Position numbers and translations under genes: made by a program. This document shows, piece by piece, positions 43,185 to 55,116 of a DNA stretch of 64,000 nucleotides (the stretch's first letter is position 1; each line of letters opens with the position of its first letter). Below the pieces are notes generated by a model, which had not been told where the DNA came from, did not search any database, and saw only the letters and a program-made list of their open reading frames with translations. This DNA is from Amoebidium appalachense. Lineage: Eukaryota; Ichthyosporea. Location of the stretch: the NCBI GenBank assembly GCA_963693365.1, contig CAVNZM010000016.1, positions 2,232,001-2,296,000 of the forward strand, written 5' to 3'.

Positions 43185-44726
43185 ATAACGCAAAGAGATA
43201 GTAATTATATGCCAGCTTGAAAATTCGCTGGCAGGCGATAATAACGGATAATGTGTGACCAATGCCGTGCACGATAATGTTCAATGAAGTCCGACAAATC
43301 ATTACCGTGCGCGCCAGTTTTCCTGGGACTCAAAAGTTTACGGCCGCCCGATGTAATAACTTAATATAGTTTAGAGAACCGTGAAATCATTGACATGATA
43401 CGAGCCGAATTGAACTATTTTTCCTTACCGAACTTCCTAAGGCTTCCCTTTAAGGGATAAAAAAATTCAGACTAAGGTGAGAGAACGAAACAAAATACAG
43501 CGTGAAAGCTTGCAAAGCACCAACTCCAACAGCCTGATAACCAAACACACAGGGACAGTGATGCAATAGTTTAGGGTAACCTTTGGATTTTTTTGCTATA
43601 TAAAAAAAAATCCAAAGTGCTCGAGTTCAGCCTATTACCACACGGTGACTCAGCGGATGGAGCTCTTAGACTAGTGAATAAGTTATCGGGTGACCAGCTC
43701 GGTTCAAGACGCACAAAGTTCAGTTTCATGGAGCAATTTGAAAATCATGTTCGCAATGCTTGTAGTGCAGGAATTATAACCGTACTGCCAGTTGTCATAT
43801 CCATGGACAAATTCTGAACTCACCGCTAGTGCACGGCTGGGACTATTACAGCCTGCATGAAATTTCATCAGCCTCCAGCGAGAAATTTACGGCATGATTT
43901 CAAACTGAAGAAAACAACCAGTCCTCACGTGAAAACAGCCTAGCTGCGTAGTGTTTCACCGCTGCATGCGCAGTGACCAGCGAGGCTAACCGCACCGCGG
44001 GCTTATGCCTGAACTGAATAAACCCGTTCACCCTAGATGTGCGCCCACTTTCTTGAAGTTCGTTTTTTTTTTATAATGACTTTATTGATGTGCTCTTATG
44101 TTTGGAGGACACGAAAAAGAGATACCCCATATATCACGAGAGACGATTTTCGAGTCACTTATATCAGAAGTAGGCTCACTGGAATACGGATGTCGATCCA
44201 AAGGTATAAAAATACAAATAAACACAAAGGCAGGAGTGAAAACGATAAGTTGATATCTCGGCTGCCACAAGAACGTGTTTTCAAGGCTTTCAACAAAGTC
44301 TTTACTGGTAATGATCAGAAGGGATACATACATAGAGTCCACTCAGTCCAGCGATATTTTACAAACAGAACAGTAATGCTATTTTAATCATAACCCAGGC
44401 GTTATATAGTCAGTTATACAAACGCGTCCAAAGAGTAGTATGTCAGTGTGCTGCAATTCAACACAAGAAAGAATCCATTCATACACGTTCCCCCTAGAGG
44501 ATACAGATGTCGGCAAAAAAAAAAAAAAAAAAAAAAAAAAGATGACCTGGCGACATTGTGTCCAGATTCCAACTTTATGATACAGGCTGAGGCTAAAAAA
44601 GTGTGTAGAGGAAAATAATATGTGATTACTGCGAATCGCTTTATGTTTGACGAAATTCCGAGCGTGAGACCGTCATTATGGCATGACCATAGGTCTGCAA
44701 ATACCGACTGCATACAAGGGCCCGCA

Positions 44727-44856
44727 TTTTTTTTTCTTTTGACTGGATTTATTCAACGGAAAGATATGCAAGTATGCACGGCATACGGAGAAGACAATAA
44801 AAACTTCACGAGTTATCCAGTAACAAGTGCATACTGAGATACCTGAACACTGTGTT
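44727..44856 (-). mobile_element. LINE-B 3' fragment
   Basis: Minus strand, from GAACACTGTGT near the 5' breakpoint through GGATAACTCGTGAAGTTTTT and TGAATAAATCCAGTCAAAAG to a short A tail. 130 bp remain, with a few substitutions. The target duplication is not clear. Confidence 0.85.
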
Positions 44857-45532
44857 TTATCACATTCTCAATAAAGTCATTATTGCGTCAAAACTGACGA
44901 TACAATGATTGGTCCATTCCGCTGAAGTCTAGGGTGACACAAATGGCAAAGCCATAAGCATGGTTTTACGAGCAACCGAGTACAATAGTAGGCTAATATT
45001 AATAGTAGATTTTATTAGAATGGAGCCAAAGTGTCCTTTCAAACTACGGATTGAAAACCGATGCTGGGATAAAAAAGGAGGCCAAAGCACTAAACCACAT
45101 TATCGGCGGGAACCGGTTCTTTATTTCACGTACGTGGTATCGCAAGCCATACAGAAAACGGCATCATGACTATACATATTGGATATCTGAGGGAAACTAC
45201 CGATTCAACTCCTAATTAGGGCCTGTTTGGCAACGCGGAGTTAAGTGAAATACCACTACTTTCATCGTTTTTTAACAAGGTTGCCAGAACATCGCACACA
45301 ATGGATATGGTTGTATATAAGTTTGTTATCATGGGCTTTCGGAGCCTAGAACTACTTTTGAAGTTGCCGATTTTTTCCGCAAAAATCCATCATGCATGCT
45401 TCCGCCGAGTAGTATATAACCAACCAATCAGAGAATCGACACATCCACACACTCCGGTTATGCGAAAAACCGAGGCATTATTGTACTTGCCGCGCCACAC
45501 GTGAGAGTGAAGTGCAAACCGGTAGCAAAAAC

Positions 45533-45672
45533 GGAATTCTCGGTTTCTATAGAGTTTCTTTCAAGTGTTTTTACTTTTGTATACTACCCACCATCTATGT
45601 CGGTTTCCAAATTGACTCACGAGTTGTCACAGTTACCAATGTCCACTGTTATTTTAGGTGATTTTAACACGT
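45533..45672 (+). mobile_element. LINE-A endonuclease fragment
   Basis: About 140 bp matching the endonuclease part of the copy at 10693-12630. The frame reads YYPPSMSV, LTHELSQLP, STVILGDFNT, with stops nearby. Its left end (GGAATTCTCGG) coincides with the deletion breakpoint in the other copy. No A tail is present. Confidence 0.8.
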
Positions 45673-45901
45673 GACTCCACCCTCTGCGGAAACTTACCCC
45701 CCGAATCTGCAGATAATCGTAGCGGTTTTGGGGTTTCACGAGTAAACGAAATTTGCAGGTTTGCAGCCAGGGGGGGGGGGGGGGGGGGAGGGGGTTTACT
45801 CCTTAACAGTAACTGCAATGAGTGACTCGGATTGCAATCTCTTGACTCGTTGAAAGACGCTCGGGCTTGTAGACAAACCTCTTCAAGTTGTTGTCAATTG
45901 A

Positions 45902-45932
<31 letters not shown>

Positions 45933-46555
45933 CATACACACACACACCACCACTACCCCCCAAAAAAGAGGCAGGCCTTTCGATGTGATGATAGGTTGGC
46001 CAGCATATCACGGGCATATATAAGAATGGCGGCTTGTTGCATAATGATTCCCAATATTAGGTGCACATGTCAATCAAAGACTACAACTTAGTGTTATGCT
46101 AGCACTATGGGGTGGAAACGGACGTATCCGCCGGTGGCGCCGCGGCGCACGTGTGTGTCTTTGCCACGGTGTGTGACACTGTGCCACGTGTCTCTGTCAC
46201 TGTCAGCGACACTGTGTGTGTGTATGAGACGTGTGTGTGTGTGTGTTTGTTTGTGTGTGTGTACACGTGTGCGTGTGTACATGTGTACGTGTGGGTGTGC
46301 AAGAATACTGCCCGGTTACCACGCGCGCGTGTTTGTGTGCCACGTGCCACTGTGTGTGTGTGTGTGTGTGTCACAAACGTGACTGTGTGTGTCACGTTTG
46401 TGTGACGCTGTGCATGCACATGTGTGCGTGTCAGCAGTGCGTGCGTGCACTGGGAGGTGTGTGTGTGCGTGTGTCACATGCCATTGGCATGACAGTGACA
46501 CTGCCACGGTGTGTGTGTGTGTGTCATGACAGTGTGTTTGTGTGTGCGTGTGTGC

Positions 46556-46601
<46 letters not shown>

Positions 46602-47043
46602 GTGTGTGTGTACGTGTGTGCGTGTGTGCGCGTGTGTGCGCGTGTGTGTGCGTGTGTGTGTGTGTGTGCACATGTGTCACGGTGTGTGTGTGTGTGTGTG
46701 CGCGGCGCAAGGCAGTTACACAATATCGTGCACCGTGCACGTGCCAGTGTACACCGCGCTCAGCATGCTGCATTCAGTGACGTCGACGTGTCATGGTTCT
46801 TACCAACTATTAATCAAGTGACTGTGAGCTCTACAACCTGTAGTTTTGCGGTTTGCACAAACCGTGACATGTGTTGCTTCATGAGCCAGCCAATACATAC
46901 GCGTATACCATGGATAAAGCTTTAAGACTGTTTGTTATGTCGCATAAACAAGGGCACGGCAGACAACGGTTGGCACTGCAGCTGACTCAGTCATGAGTTC
47001 GAAGGCATCATGACTCAGGTGACAGACGGCCAATATTTCGGGG
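45673..47043. other. Non-coding; G/C tracts and GT-rich hairpin region
   Basis: A G tract at 45771-45789, a C tract at 45903-45930 with CA/CCA repeats, then 46140-46740, which is dominated by GT with embedded CACGGTGTG and GTGACACTG words. A near-perfect inverted repeat occurs at 46370-46406. Frames here are repeat artefacts; no exon was recognised. Confidence 0.6.
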
Positions 47044-47117
47044 AAGTTTTTATTGTCTTCTCAGTATGCCGTGCATACTTGCATATCTTTCCGTCGAATA
47101 AATCCAGTCAAAAGAAA
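47044..47117 (+). mobile_element. LINE-B 3' end fragment (74 bp)
   Basis: Only the last part of the 3' UTR (GAAGTTTTTATTGTCTTCTC to CAGTCAAAAGAAAA) is present. This is the shortest LINE-B copy in the window. Flanks TTTCGGGG and TTTCAAGGGG are not a clean target duplication. Confidence 0.8.
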
Positions 47118-47293
47118 ACTTTCAAGGGGCCCAGCGAACGGTACATCTCATCGAGTCACTACACACACACTTAGGGGCACTACACACTACTACTGTCTTA
47201 TAACGTTGTCACAGTACTATAGGATTCTTTCAATAAACGAAGTGGGAAAACTGGTACTACGCGCAACACGCTATCATAAATGATAATCATGTA

Positions 47294-47296
<3 letters not shown>

Positions 47297-47325
<29 letters not shown>

Positions 47326-47416
47326 GGTCTTCGGTGTGATACCGTCCGCGCAATTTCACGTCAGTGCGGCGTGTTTTTATTTGATAGTTTGACGGTCGAC
47401 ACTTTCTGGTCTCCAT
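47297..47416 (-). mobile_element. Possible poly-A retroposon end
   Basis: On the minus strand CAAATAAAAACACGCC is followed about 60 nt later by a run of 29 A (T tract 47297-47325). This could be the 3' end of an unknown retroposed transcript. Nothing upstream was recognised, and no target duplication was found. 47420-48143 holds no gene; a 68-codon minus frame at 47976-47770 is hydrophobic but unsupported. Confidence 0.3.
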
Positions 47417-50307
47417 AGATCACGTTTGCTTTCCTGATTGGGAAGCTCGTGTAGGGGTTTACACACTTTTTATTGCGTGGACACTGCCGGAGGGCCCAGC
47501 CACTGGTGATCGAGTGGAACACCTAGGTGTATGGCACCACACTACCCAGCCACATTCGACGGCCTACTGCGTTTTCCAGCGCAGCCAATCAAATGCAGCC
47601 AGTGACATATGTACATGCTAGGCAACAATGAGCGCCATCGTATACGTTATATGACACCCTATTACATATTATGGGTAAGCAGAGGCTAGCATCGGTAGCT
47701 CCGAAAGAAAGTTAAGGCACCGGATCACAATATCATACTGTGCAGCATCAATAACGTGATCTAGGATAGTCATCTTAAAACGGATATATTGAGGAAGAGA
47801 GGAAGAAAAGAGAATAAAACCGCCAATTTAACCTCCGGTTCTAATACGTTAGCTAACAGGTTGAGGCTTATTGATAGATATGCAGCCGCGAGTAAATTGC
47901 CCCCCACACTAGCCCCGATAATCTGCAGATTCTGGCCCGAAAGCCGATCCGCGATTACCCCTTGGTAAGTAGGCAAATTCGTGATTGGCTGGTTTTGATT
48001 TTTATCGGGGATTATCTTGCAGTTGCCGCCGCGGTGGCTCGCGGCGATCTCAGGTTATCGGAAGATATAGAATCAAGCGGCAGGCAGCCTATCGGCAGAT
48101 TTTCGCAGCTCAAAAGACCTCACATTCCTTGAGATGAGTCATTGGAATTTTTTTTCTTTTGACTGGATTTATTCGACGGAAAGATATGACAAGTATGCAC
48201 GGCATACTGAGAAAACAATAAAAAACTTCACGAGTTATCCAGTAACAAGTGCATACTGAGATACCTGAACACTGTGTGAAAATCATATAAATACTCAATG
48301 TGACGACCAACAGAATTCAACAAAAAGTCTAAAGTGTTCACATTGCCAGCTAGTGTAGCAGACACCCGTACTAGGGAAAGAGGTAAAACGCGACATAAAA
48401 ATTCACACCTATCAACATGCTTGCGATTAAAAAGGTCAGCACAAAAGTGGCACCAGCGGCGATGAAAACAAGAATTACAGCGCCACTGCACAACTTCCCA
48501 GGCAATATCAACATCAGAGCACCATACAGACTTATCTACTAGGGTGGTATCCATACGTACAGCAGGAGAAATGTATCCTGCCAAAGCTCCCAAAAAGCGA
48601 TAATGATCAGTACGGTGTTGCCTAAGGAACATAACACATGCCGACTGAGTTTTACCTTTGATTTCTCTAGCAGAACGAGAAAGAAACTTATACTGCGTAT
48701 GGTAATAACGCGAAAAGGCAGAAAAAACAGGAAGAGAAAAGAAAGAGGGAGTGCGATAGCGAGAGGAAGAATCAGGTGGAAAGAGGGTAGGCTGAGGACA
48801 TTCAGAAGTAGCGTTGGTGAATCGGGGGGGAAGAGGAATGGAGGGAGGGGGGGGAAAGAAAGCATAAAGAGGGTGACCATCAGGTAGCCTAACTAAATGA
48901 AAACAAAAACGAAGAGACAATTCCTCCATACGACAAACAGCAGACGACAAACCAAACATACTGATTAAGGGAGGCACAAACCGAGTACGAAACAAAGTGC
49001 GTAGCGCAGTACCCTGAAAATCGTCGAACTCGTTCAGCGCCATTGCCGCCTCGCGAGGTGGGGCGCAGGCCAATAGCGGAAGTCCATATTCGAAAGTCGG
49101 CCGTAAAAAAGTTTTATAGTAGAGAAGAAGGTTCGCAGGATGGATCACAGACTCCTGTTGAAACATATTTGACACGATATGAAGCTTACCCTTCGCACGA
49201 GCGATCCGTGCTGTGAGGAGCTTGCGGAAATCAATACCCCGTGCAGTAAAAGGAATACCCAAATAGTCATAGGTGCTCTGAACAGGAATAGGAAGGCCGG
49301 CCAATCGAAAGGAGGTGTTCTTCGAAAAAGTAGCACACTTCGCAATTCCGACTGTCATGAAATTCTCGGTGCACCATTGATCCACCTGACGAAGCATCTG
49401 GTGCATGACATCTTCGGTTAAGGAACAAAGAACAATATCGTCCGCAAAAAGGAGACCCGGTACACGACGGGTATGTAGTTGGCCAAAGGGTTCGAGGGCG
49501 CAGGCTAAATCGTCAATGAAAACGTCAAACAACAACGGACTCAGGAGGGACCCCTGCAGAAGACCCCGGGAACGGGAAAAACCGGGTGTTAATGTTCCAT
49601 TGACCGCCGCGCGTCCGCGAGTGGTATCGAACAACGCTTGCAGAAGACGGCCAAAGGGGGCTGGTAAGCCCCGCATAGCTAGCTTATGCCATAGCAAACC
49701 AGTGGGTACGGTGTCGTAGGCGTTCTTAAGGTCGATGAAGACAACGTGTGGAGAGCCAGAAGTAATGGATTCATGGAGTAACAGACTGTGAGTATAACAC
49801 GAATAGGCATGACGAAAGCCCCCTTGAAGGGAAGAAAGACGGAACACGGCGTTTAAAGAATCGTCGGTGTTAAACGCGCGAAGCATGCAACCCTCGAAGA
49901 GCCGACGAAAAACGTTGGTAAGAGTGACGGGACGAAAGTCGTTAATGACCCCCTGCGATACCTTCTTACGAACGGGCGTAACGATTGTGTCAAGCCACGA
50001 ATTTGGAATAAACCCGAGTTCGAAAAAAGCCGAAAAAAACTCACTAAGAAGGACAGCAAAAGGCGGGGGCGGGGGGGACTCTGCACGATTACGGGGCGGA
50101 AGCACGGGAGAAAGAACCTTGAAAAGCACGGGAGGAAGAGCATCCGGCCCGCACGCCTTGCTGGGTTTTAACGCCCGTATAGCACCAAAAACAGCCGAAG
50201 AGTTGAAATAACTATGAAAAGTGCCCGGGAACGATCGGTCCGGCTCCCAACTTGGTGGCTGGGAGAGGCCAGCGGGCGGTGATGGAACCGTGGACACGTT
50301 AGGAAGC

Positions 50308-50787
50308 TGTAAACAGTTGAACTAGTTGGGATAAGGCAGAGAACAACTGAATCAGAATAAAGACAGAGAACGGGTAGAAAGGCACACGCGGCCAAGTTGC
50401 TTTTACTATGGGCCGACTCAGTCTGTCTCAGACTTCACTGATGTGATCCCCGTACTGGGACGGCTTTGTTATATAGCCCCCAGGTTTCGGATCAAGGCCC
50501 AGGATTGCTTCATCCGCGGCCAGCGCGGGTGGCAACATGCCATTCGTGATTCTGGTGCGGTCCAAGCCAGTCAGACCTTCGTCCTATTTATGCAAACATC
50601 TTATTGGTTCACTTCGTTTATGTGGTATGCAGCGGTAGAATCATACATGGTTCATTTCTTAGGTAAGATTGATTCCTATTGGTGTGGACATAATATTTAT
50701 GTGATATTCATGACAAAGAACGAATTGTGTGCTAGTAGATCACATTCTTTAGTAAACATGTACAGTTCATGTGTACAGTTGTTTACA
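50308..50787 (-). repeat. LTR (3' LTR of the element)
   Basis: 480 bp, TG...CA ends, minus-strand TATATAA at about 50469-50475. It differs from the other LTR at five positions, all within the first ~95 bp (plus coordinates). Confidence 0.93.
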
Positions 50788-53422
50788 CTCCCCCCCTTGT
50801 CGGGAGCCTGGTGGCGTCGTTAGGCAAGCAAACCACCAGGCTGAGAGGCGATAAACAACCTTCAGCGAGAATTCTTGTGCGCCGAGCTGCTGGGCAGAAC
50901 AGAGCAAGGATGGTTGAATAGAGTTGTGCACGTCTATGAGCACTTCTTCGTTTGCCAAAACGTAAATTCATGCAGCATTCTTCTGTGCGTTCATTTTCGT
51001 GGCGAAGATTGTTGCAGAGTGTTCGTGCGAATTGTTCGCTTCGTCTCTGTGCTTGGCTTTTTCTGTAGAAGTAATATTTTCCTTTTTGGGAATTTTTCCT
51101 TTTTAGGATACTCCCGCAGATTCGTTTTCAATTGCGAGTAATTTGGTTGTGTGGATGAATGATCATACCAAGCATTCGATAATGAATATAACTCAAGCCT
51201 TAGGTCACTTCGTAGCTCAGGTAGTGGTGGATAGCTTCAAGGCTTAGCCACAGCTGCTCCTTATCCCGGTTCTACCTTAAGACTGTAAGGCGAGTCGCCA
51301 TGGCCAGAAAAGCCACTTCTTTCATGAACAAATAGCACTTCTTTCCTTTCAGCTTTAACCCTGCATCATCGGAGCTGGGAAAAACATGAATAAAAATGCC
51401 CCAAGTGTTCTTCGTTGGGCGACATAAAGAAATATATCAGCCCGTCAGAATTCGAACCAGTAAATATATCAGCCCGTCAGAATTCGAACCAGTAAAAACC
51501 CGGTTCATAATTCATAAGAAGAGGGTAGGCAAAGCAAACCTTCTTCAGAAAACACATGCTTCCATTCGTGAGCAGTTTTCGTATCCCATTTGCCAGCTAT
51601 TTTTCGTTGAGCAGGGGGATTCCAGGCATAATGTAGTACATTCTTCTGGAGGCTTGGCCTAAAAAGAAAAGTCGTCAGAGTCACCCTTTCTTTTGTAAGC
51701 AACTTCGTGAGCGCGCTTCGTATCTTCATATCCTCCAGTGCAGGTCTGGATGGTGCCCCATCCTCTGCTTCATTTGTAGGTGGCCCTACTGTAGGTTCTG
51801 TTCGTTGTGTGGAATACCAAAACCATTCGTATTCGTGGAACTGCTTTGTGCTGTGCTTGCTTTCGTGTTGGTGTTCATGTAGTTACCCCATTCACACACC
51901 TACTACTTTCATACATCAGACGTAAGTAGCTGCCTGGGGGGTGTGTGGTTCGTGTTCGTGGCATTCTTCTGTTCCTTCGTGAGAAGAATATTCGTTTTAG
52001 CAGAGGTGCCCAATAAGGCAGCTTGTGGGGTTGTCTCCCGCATGTGCCCATTGGTGGGGTATGCACGTGCTAAATTGTTACAGTGTCATCATATTGCAAG
52101 GGAATAACATGGTCACCTCCGTACCAGGGCCTAGTAGGTACACATGATGGTCCGATGTGTTAGTCAACAACACCTTGCATCCGTATTCGTATTTGTCTTC
52201 CACGTCACTTTCTTCAGTAGTGAAGGAGGGTATTCGTAATTCGAAACTGAAAGGCTTCCAGCCAAAATACTGACACTGTATGATGGGGTTGTGAGGGAGC
52301 GGTGCCCATACCACATTCTTTTGTTCTGGTGGGGGTGTGCCGGCAGCTAGTGCAAGGCTTGACAGTGTAATTGGTATGTTACACCGTATTGCCACAGACG
52401 GGCATTCACCTTAAAATTCGTACCCAACACCTTCTTTGTTTTTCACATGCATGAACAAAAGTTCTGCATCGACTTTATTACATGCCTTTTGTGCACCAAG
52501 AGTGCAAATTCGTTAGGGCGTGGCACCAGGAAGGGCCGCCATACATGAGTCAGGCATATGTTCGTAATGTGTTTAGGCATGCCAGCATACATTCATGCGC
52601 ATGTTGTGCATCCTGGGCGCTAAACTATGGGGCATGCTGTATTCGAGAACAGCAAGGGATTCGAAGCATGCATGCAACACTACTTTCATAAGATCTTAGG
52701 TCCTACATGCTATAGCAACAGCGACTATCTTCTTCGTTAAGTGCATTTGTGCTGAAAGTGGCCGTGCATCTGGCTTGCGAGTGTGGACGTGCATGCGGTG
52801 GCATGGACACGATGGCAGTGTGCAATAGGGCAATGCACGCAAGGGCAACGGTTTTATTTTCTTCCTAACATAGAGGGGGCTGTGTGCATTGCAACCCAAG
52901 CAGTGTTGTGCATTCGTCCTTTCATTTTCGTATTTCCAGTTCATTTTGCTTTCGTTTTTCGTTTTTTGTCGTTTGATAACTTCGTTACTTCGTTTTGTTT
53001 TCGTGTTGCATTCATTTCGTATTTCCTCTATGCAATCGTTTGTCGTTAATTCTTTATTTCATTGCGTATTCGTGATGGTTCGTTTTTCGTTGGTTCATTG
53101 CTTCGTTAGCAATTCTTTATTCGTTTGTTCGTGTATTCGTTGTTTCGTTGTGTATTCGTTTTTCTTCACATTTTTGATGTGTCGTAGCAAAAGAAGTTTT
53201 ACATGCTTTCAATTCTTTCCGTGTAGGTGGGCTGGCCACTTCAAACTTGTAGGTGTATATATTCTAAGCCGGACAAGGAAAGATGTGCCTATCATCGGGG
53301 TAAAAAGGATTGTGATCGGCCATGGGAGATTCTTGAGCTGATTGAAAGATGTGAGATTCTTGAACTGATTGAAAGATGTGAGATTCGAAGGATGCGAGAT
53401 TCTTGAACTGCGCGGTCGCCAA

Positions 53423-53902
53423 TGTAAACAGTTGGACTAGTTAGGATAAGGCAGAGTACAACTGAATCAAAATAAAGACAGAGAACGGGTAGAAAGGCAC
53501 ACGCGGCCAGGTTGCTTTTACTATGGGCCGACTCAGTCTGTCTCAGACTTCACTGATGTGATCCCCGTACTGGGACGGCTTTGTTATATAGCCCCCAGGT
53601 TTCGGATCAAGGCCCAGGATTGCTTCATCCGCGGCCAGCGCGGGTGGCAACATGCCATTCGTGATTCTGGTGCGGTCCAAGCCAGTCAGACCTTCGTCCT
53701 ATTTATGCAAACATCTTATTGGTTCACTTCGTTTATGTGGTATGCAGCGGTAGAATCATACATGGTTCATTTCTTAGGTAAGATTGATTCCTATTGGTGT
53801 GGACATAATATTTATGTGATATTCATGACAAAGAACGAATTGTGTGCTAGTAGATCACATTCTTTAGTAAACATGTACAGTTCATGTGTACAGTTGTTTA
53901 CA
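53423..53902 (-). repeat. LTR (5' LTR of the element)
   Basis: 480 bp. The minus-strand TATATAA at about 53584-53590 would drive transcription through the interior. The remaining ~385 bp away from the variable end appear identical to the other LTR. Confidence 0.93.
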
Positions 53903-54408
53903 GAAGCGAAAATAGGGAAGCATAATAGTCATCGACGGATTCAGCAACGGAGATGGAAGGAGACGGGGCATAGACTTGCACGGAAGGCCCAAACCGACCG
54001 GCGGATTTCCAGACCGATAATGCTTCCTGTAGAGGCAACAACTGTCGTAGGGACTGCAAAACGTGAGACTGTCTCAGCCGAACGGAAGGGTACTCAACCG
54101 TGCCCACCACCTGCTCGCCAAGGGCAAATAGGAACTCAACAAACTCATTATAACAAACCTCCAAAATAGCCGGGTTCCGCTGCGCACGGGCATCGCGCAC
54201 TGCGGCAAGAAAGAAGCCATGAACCGACTCATACTCCTTGACAGCGAGTAACTGGTTTAACTTGTGCTTGAAACCGCGAGATAAGAGGCGGCGGTTAGTC
54301 TGAGTAGCCCCGCCGAAGTGAACAGGGAAGGAAACCGAAAATTCTACAGGGGAATGGTCCGAACTACGCCGTAAGGAATCGGGTGGGGAAATTACTCGAA
54401 GGGTGGAG

Positions 54409-55116
54409 TGTCATCTTCACTTGATTCTCAGCAAGACTTAGAAGTTGAGTTTTGTATTTATTTATTAGTTGTTGTAGTTTGTTTCCTTTTCCTTTCTTCA
54501 TTTCTTTCTTTCTTTTCCGTTTCCGTGTACACGACATCTTAGATCTGTGTACGTATCGACATACTTAGCTCGCGCACACGTATTGTCGTTTGTGTCAAAA
54601 TCTATATATGTCATCCAATCATATCTCGTTTGTATTTTCCCAAATATAGTAACTTACATTCCTTTCTCATTCCTTTCCCACGACGTAGCATTGTGCTATG
54701 TTCTTCAACTATTAGGAATAATTATATTTAGACGTGTTATGATAAGAACATGTATAAATATATGTTATGAATTAATAGTTACATAAGTGGTTTCATTTTA
54801 TTAAATGTTTCCGTGCTTTTATTAGAAGTTTCTTTCATTAGAGGATTGAGTTTTATATTCTATGTGTCGACAGACATTTTAATCGATATATTTTACACTC
54901 ATTGTTTTCGTCCTTTTGATTGGTTTATCGTTTCACATTCCCAAGTATAAAAGGGACCTCATCTTGAAATAAATCATAAGCAGTCGTATTCACTTCCTAT
55001 GGTTCCAGAAATCGTTCCTCCTCTCCGGTTGTGTTTTTCCCGTGTGTCTCTGTGTTGTGTATATCATAACACCCATCTGTGCTCTCTGCTTCTCCGTTTA
55101 CCCACACAAAATAACA
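54409..55116 (+). mobile_element. Solo LTR inside LINE-B ORF2
   Basis: 708 bp starting TGTCATCTTC and ending AAAATAACA, flanked by TGGAG (54404-54408, 55117-55121). Removing it plus one flank copy restores the LINE-B frame between FWDS and TLRV. Plus-strand TATAAAAG at 54946 with ATTGG upstream and AATAAA at 54968 look like a U3/R region, giving plus orientation. It is unrelated by sequence to the 480-bp LTRs. Most likely it formed by recombination between two LTRs of a once complete element. Confidence 0.88.

Larger units (their letters stand above)
43121..45532. other. Intergenic region upstream of the secreted-protein gene
   Basis: No gene recognised. 43640-43720 resembles a decayed tRNA-like or SINE head (TGACTCAGCGGATGG as A-box, GGTTCAAGACG as B-box, about 50 nt apart). 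An A tract lies at 44515-44540. ATTGG/CCAAT motifs and unique AT-rich sequence fill the rest. Short frames at 44037 and 45301 have no features of real genes. Confidence 0.45.
50308..53902 (-). mobile_element. Non-autonomous LTR retrotransposon inside LINE-B
   Basis: 3595 bp with two 480-bp LTRs (TGTAAACA...TGTTTACA) and a perfect 5-bp target duplication GAAGC (50303-50307, 53903-53907). Orientation is minus: the polypurine tract CAAGGGGGGGAG adjoins the LTR at 50788, and a primer-binding site TGGCGACCGCG starts 1 nt after the other LTR (about 53421). The 2.6-kb interior has no gag-pol. Only short minus frames occur (52395-52078, about 53040-52696, 51729-51505). The interior is rich in ACGAA (minus strand) and holds a 32-bp tandem duplication at 51431-51494 and about three 27-bp units near 53328-53412. 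It must rely on another element for proteins. Confidence 0.93.

Noticed and set aside
47770-47976. Small hydrophobic minus-strand protein
   Set aside because: A 68-codon frame with no splice context, promoter or family motif; the length is compatible with chance.
51505-52395. Minus-strand frames inside the LTR element as a dUTPase or gag gene
   Set aside because: A short stretch near 52100 (GPGTEVTMLF) loosely recalls a dUTPase strand, and 52750-53040 is Cys/His- and Lys-rich, but there are no conserved motifs, no starts and no continuous frame.
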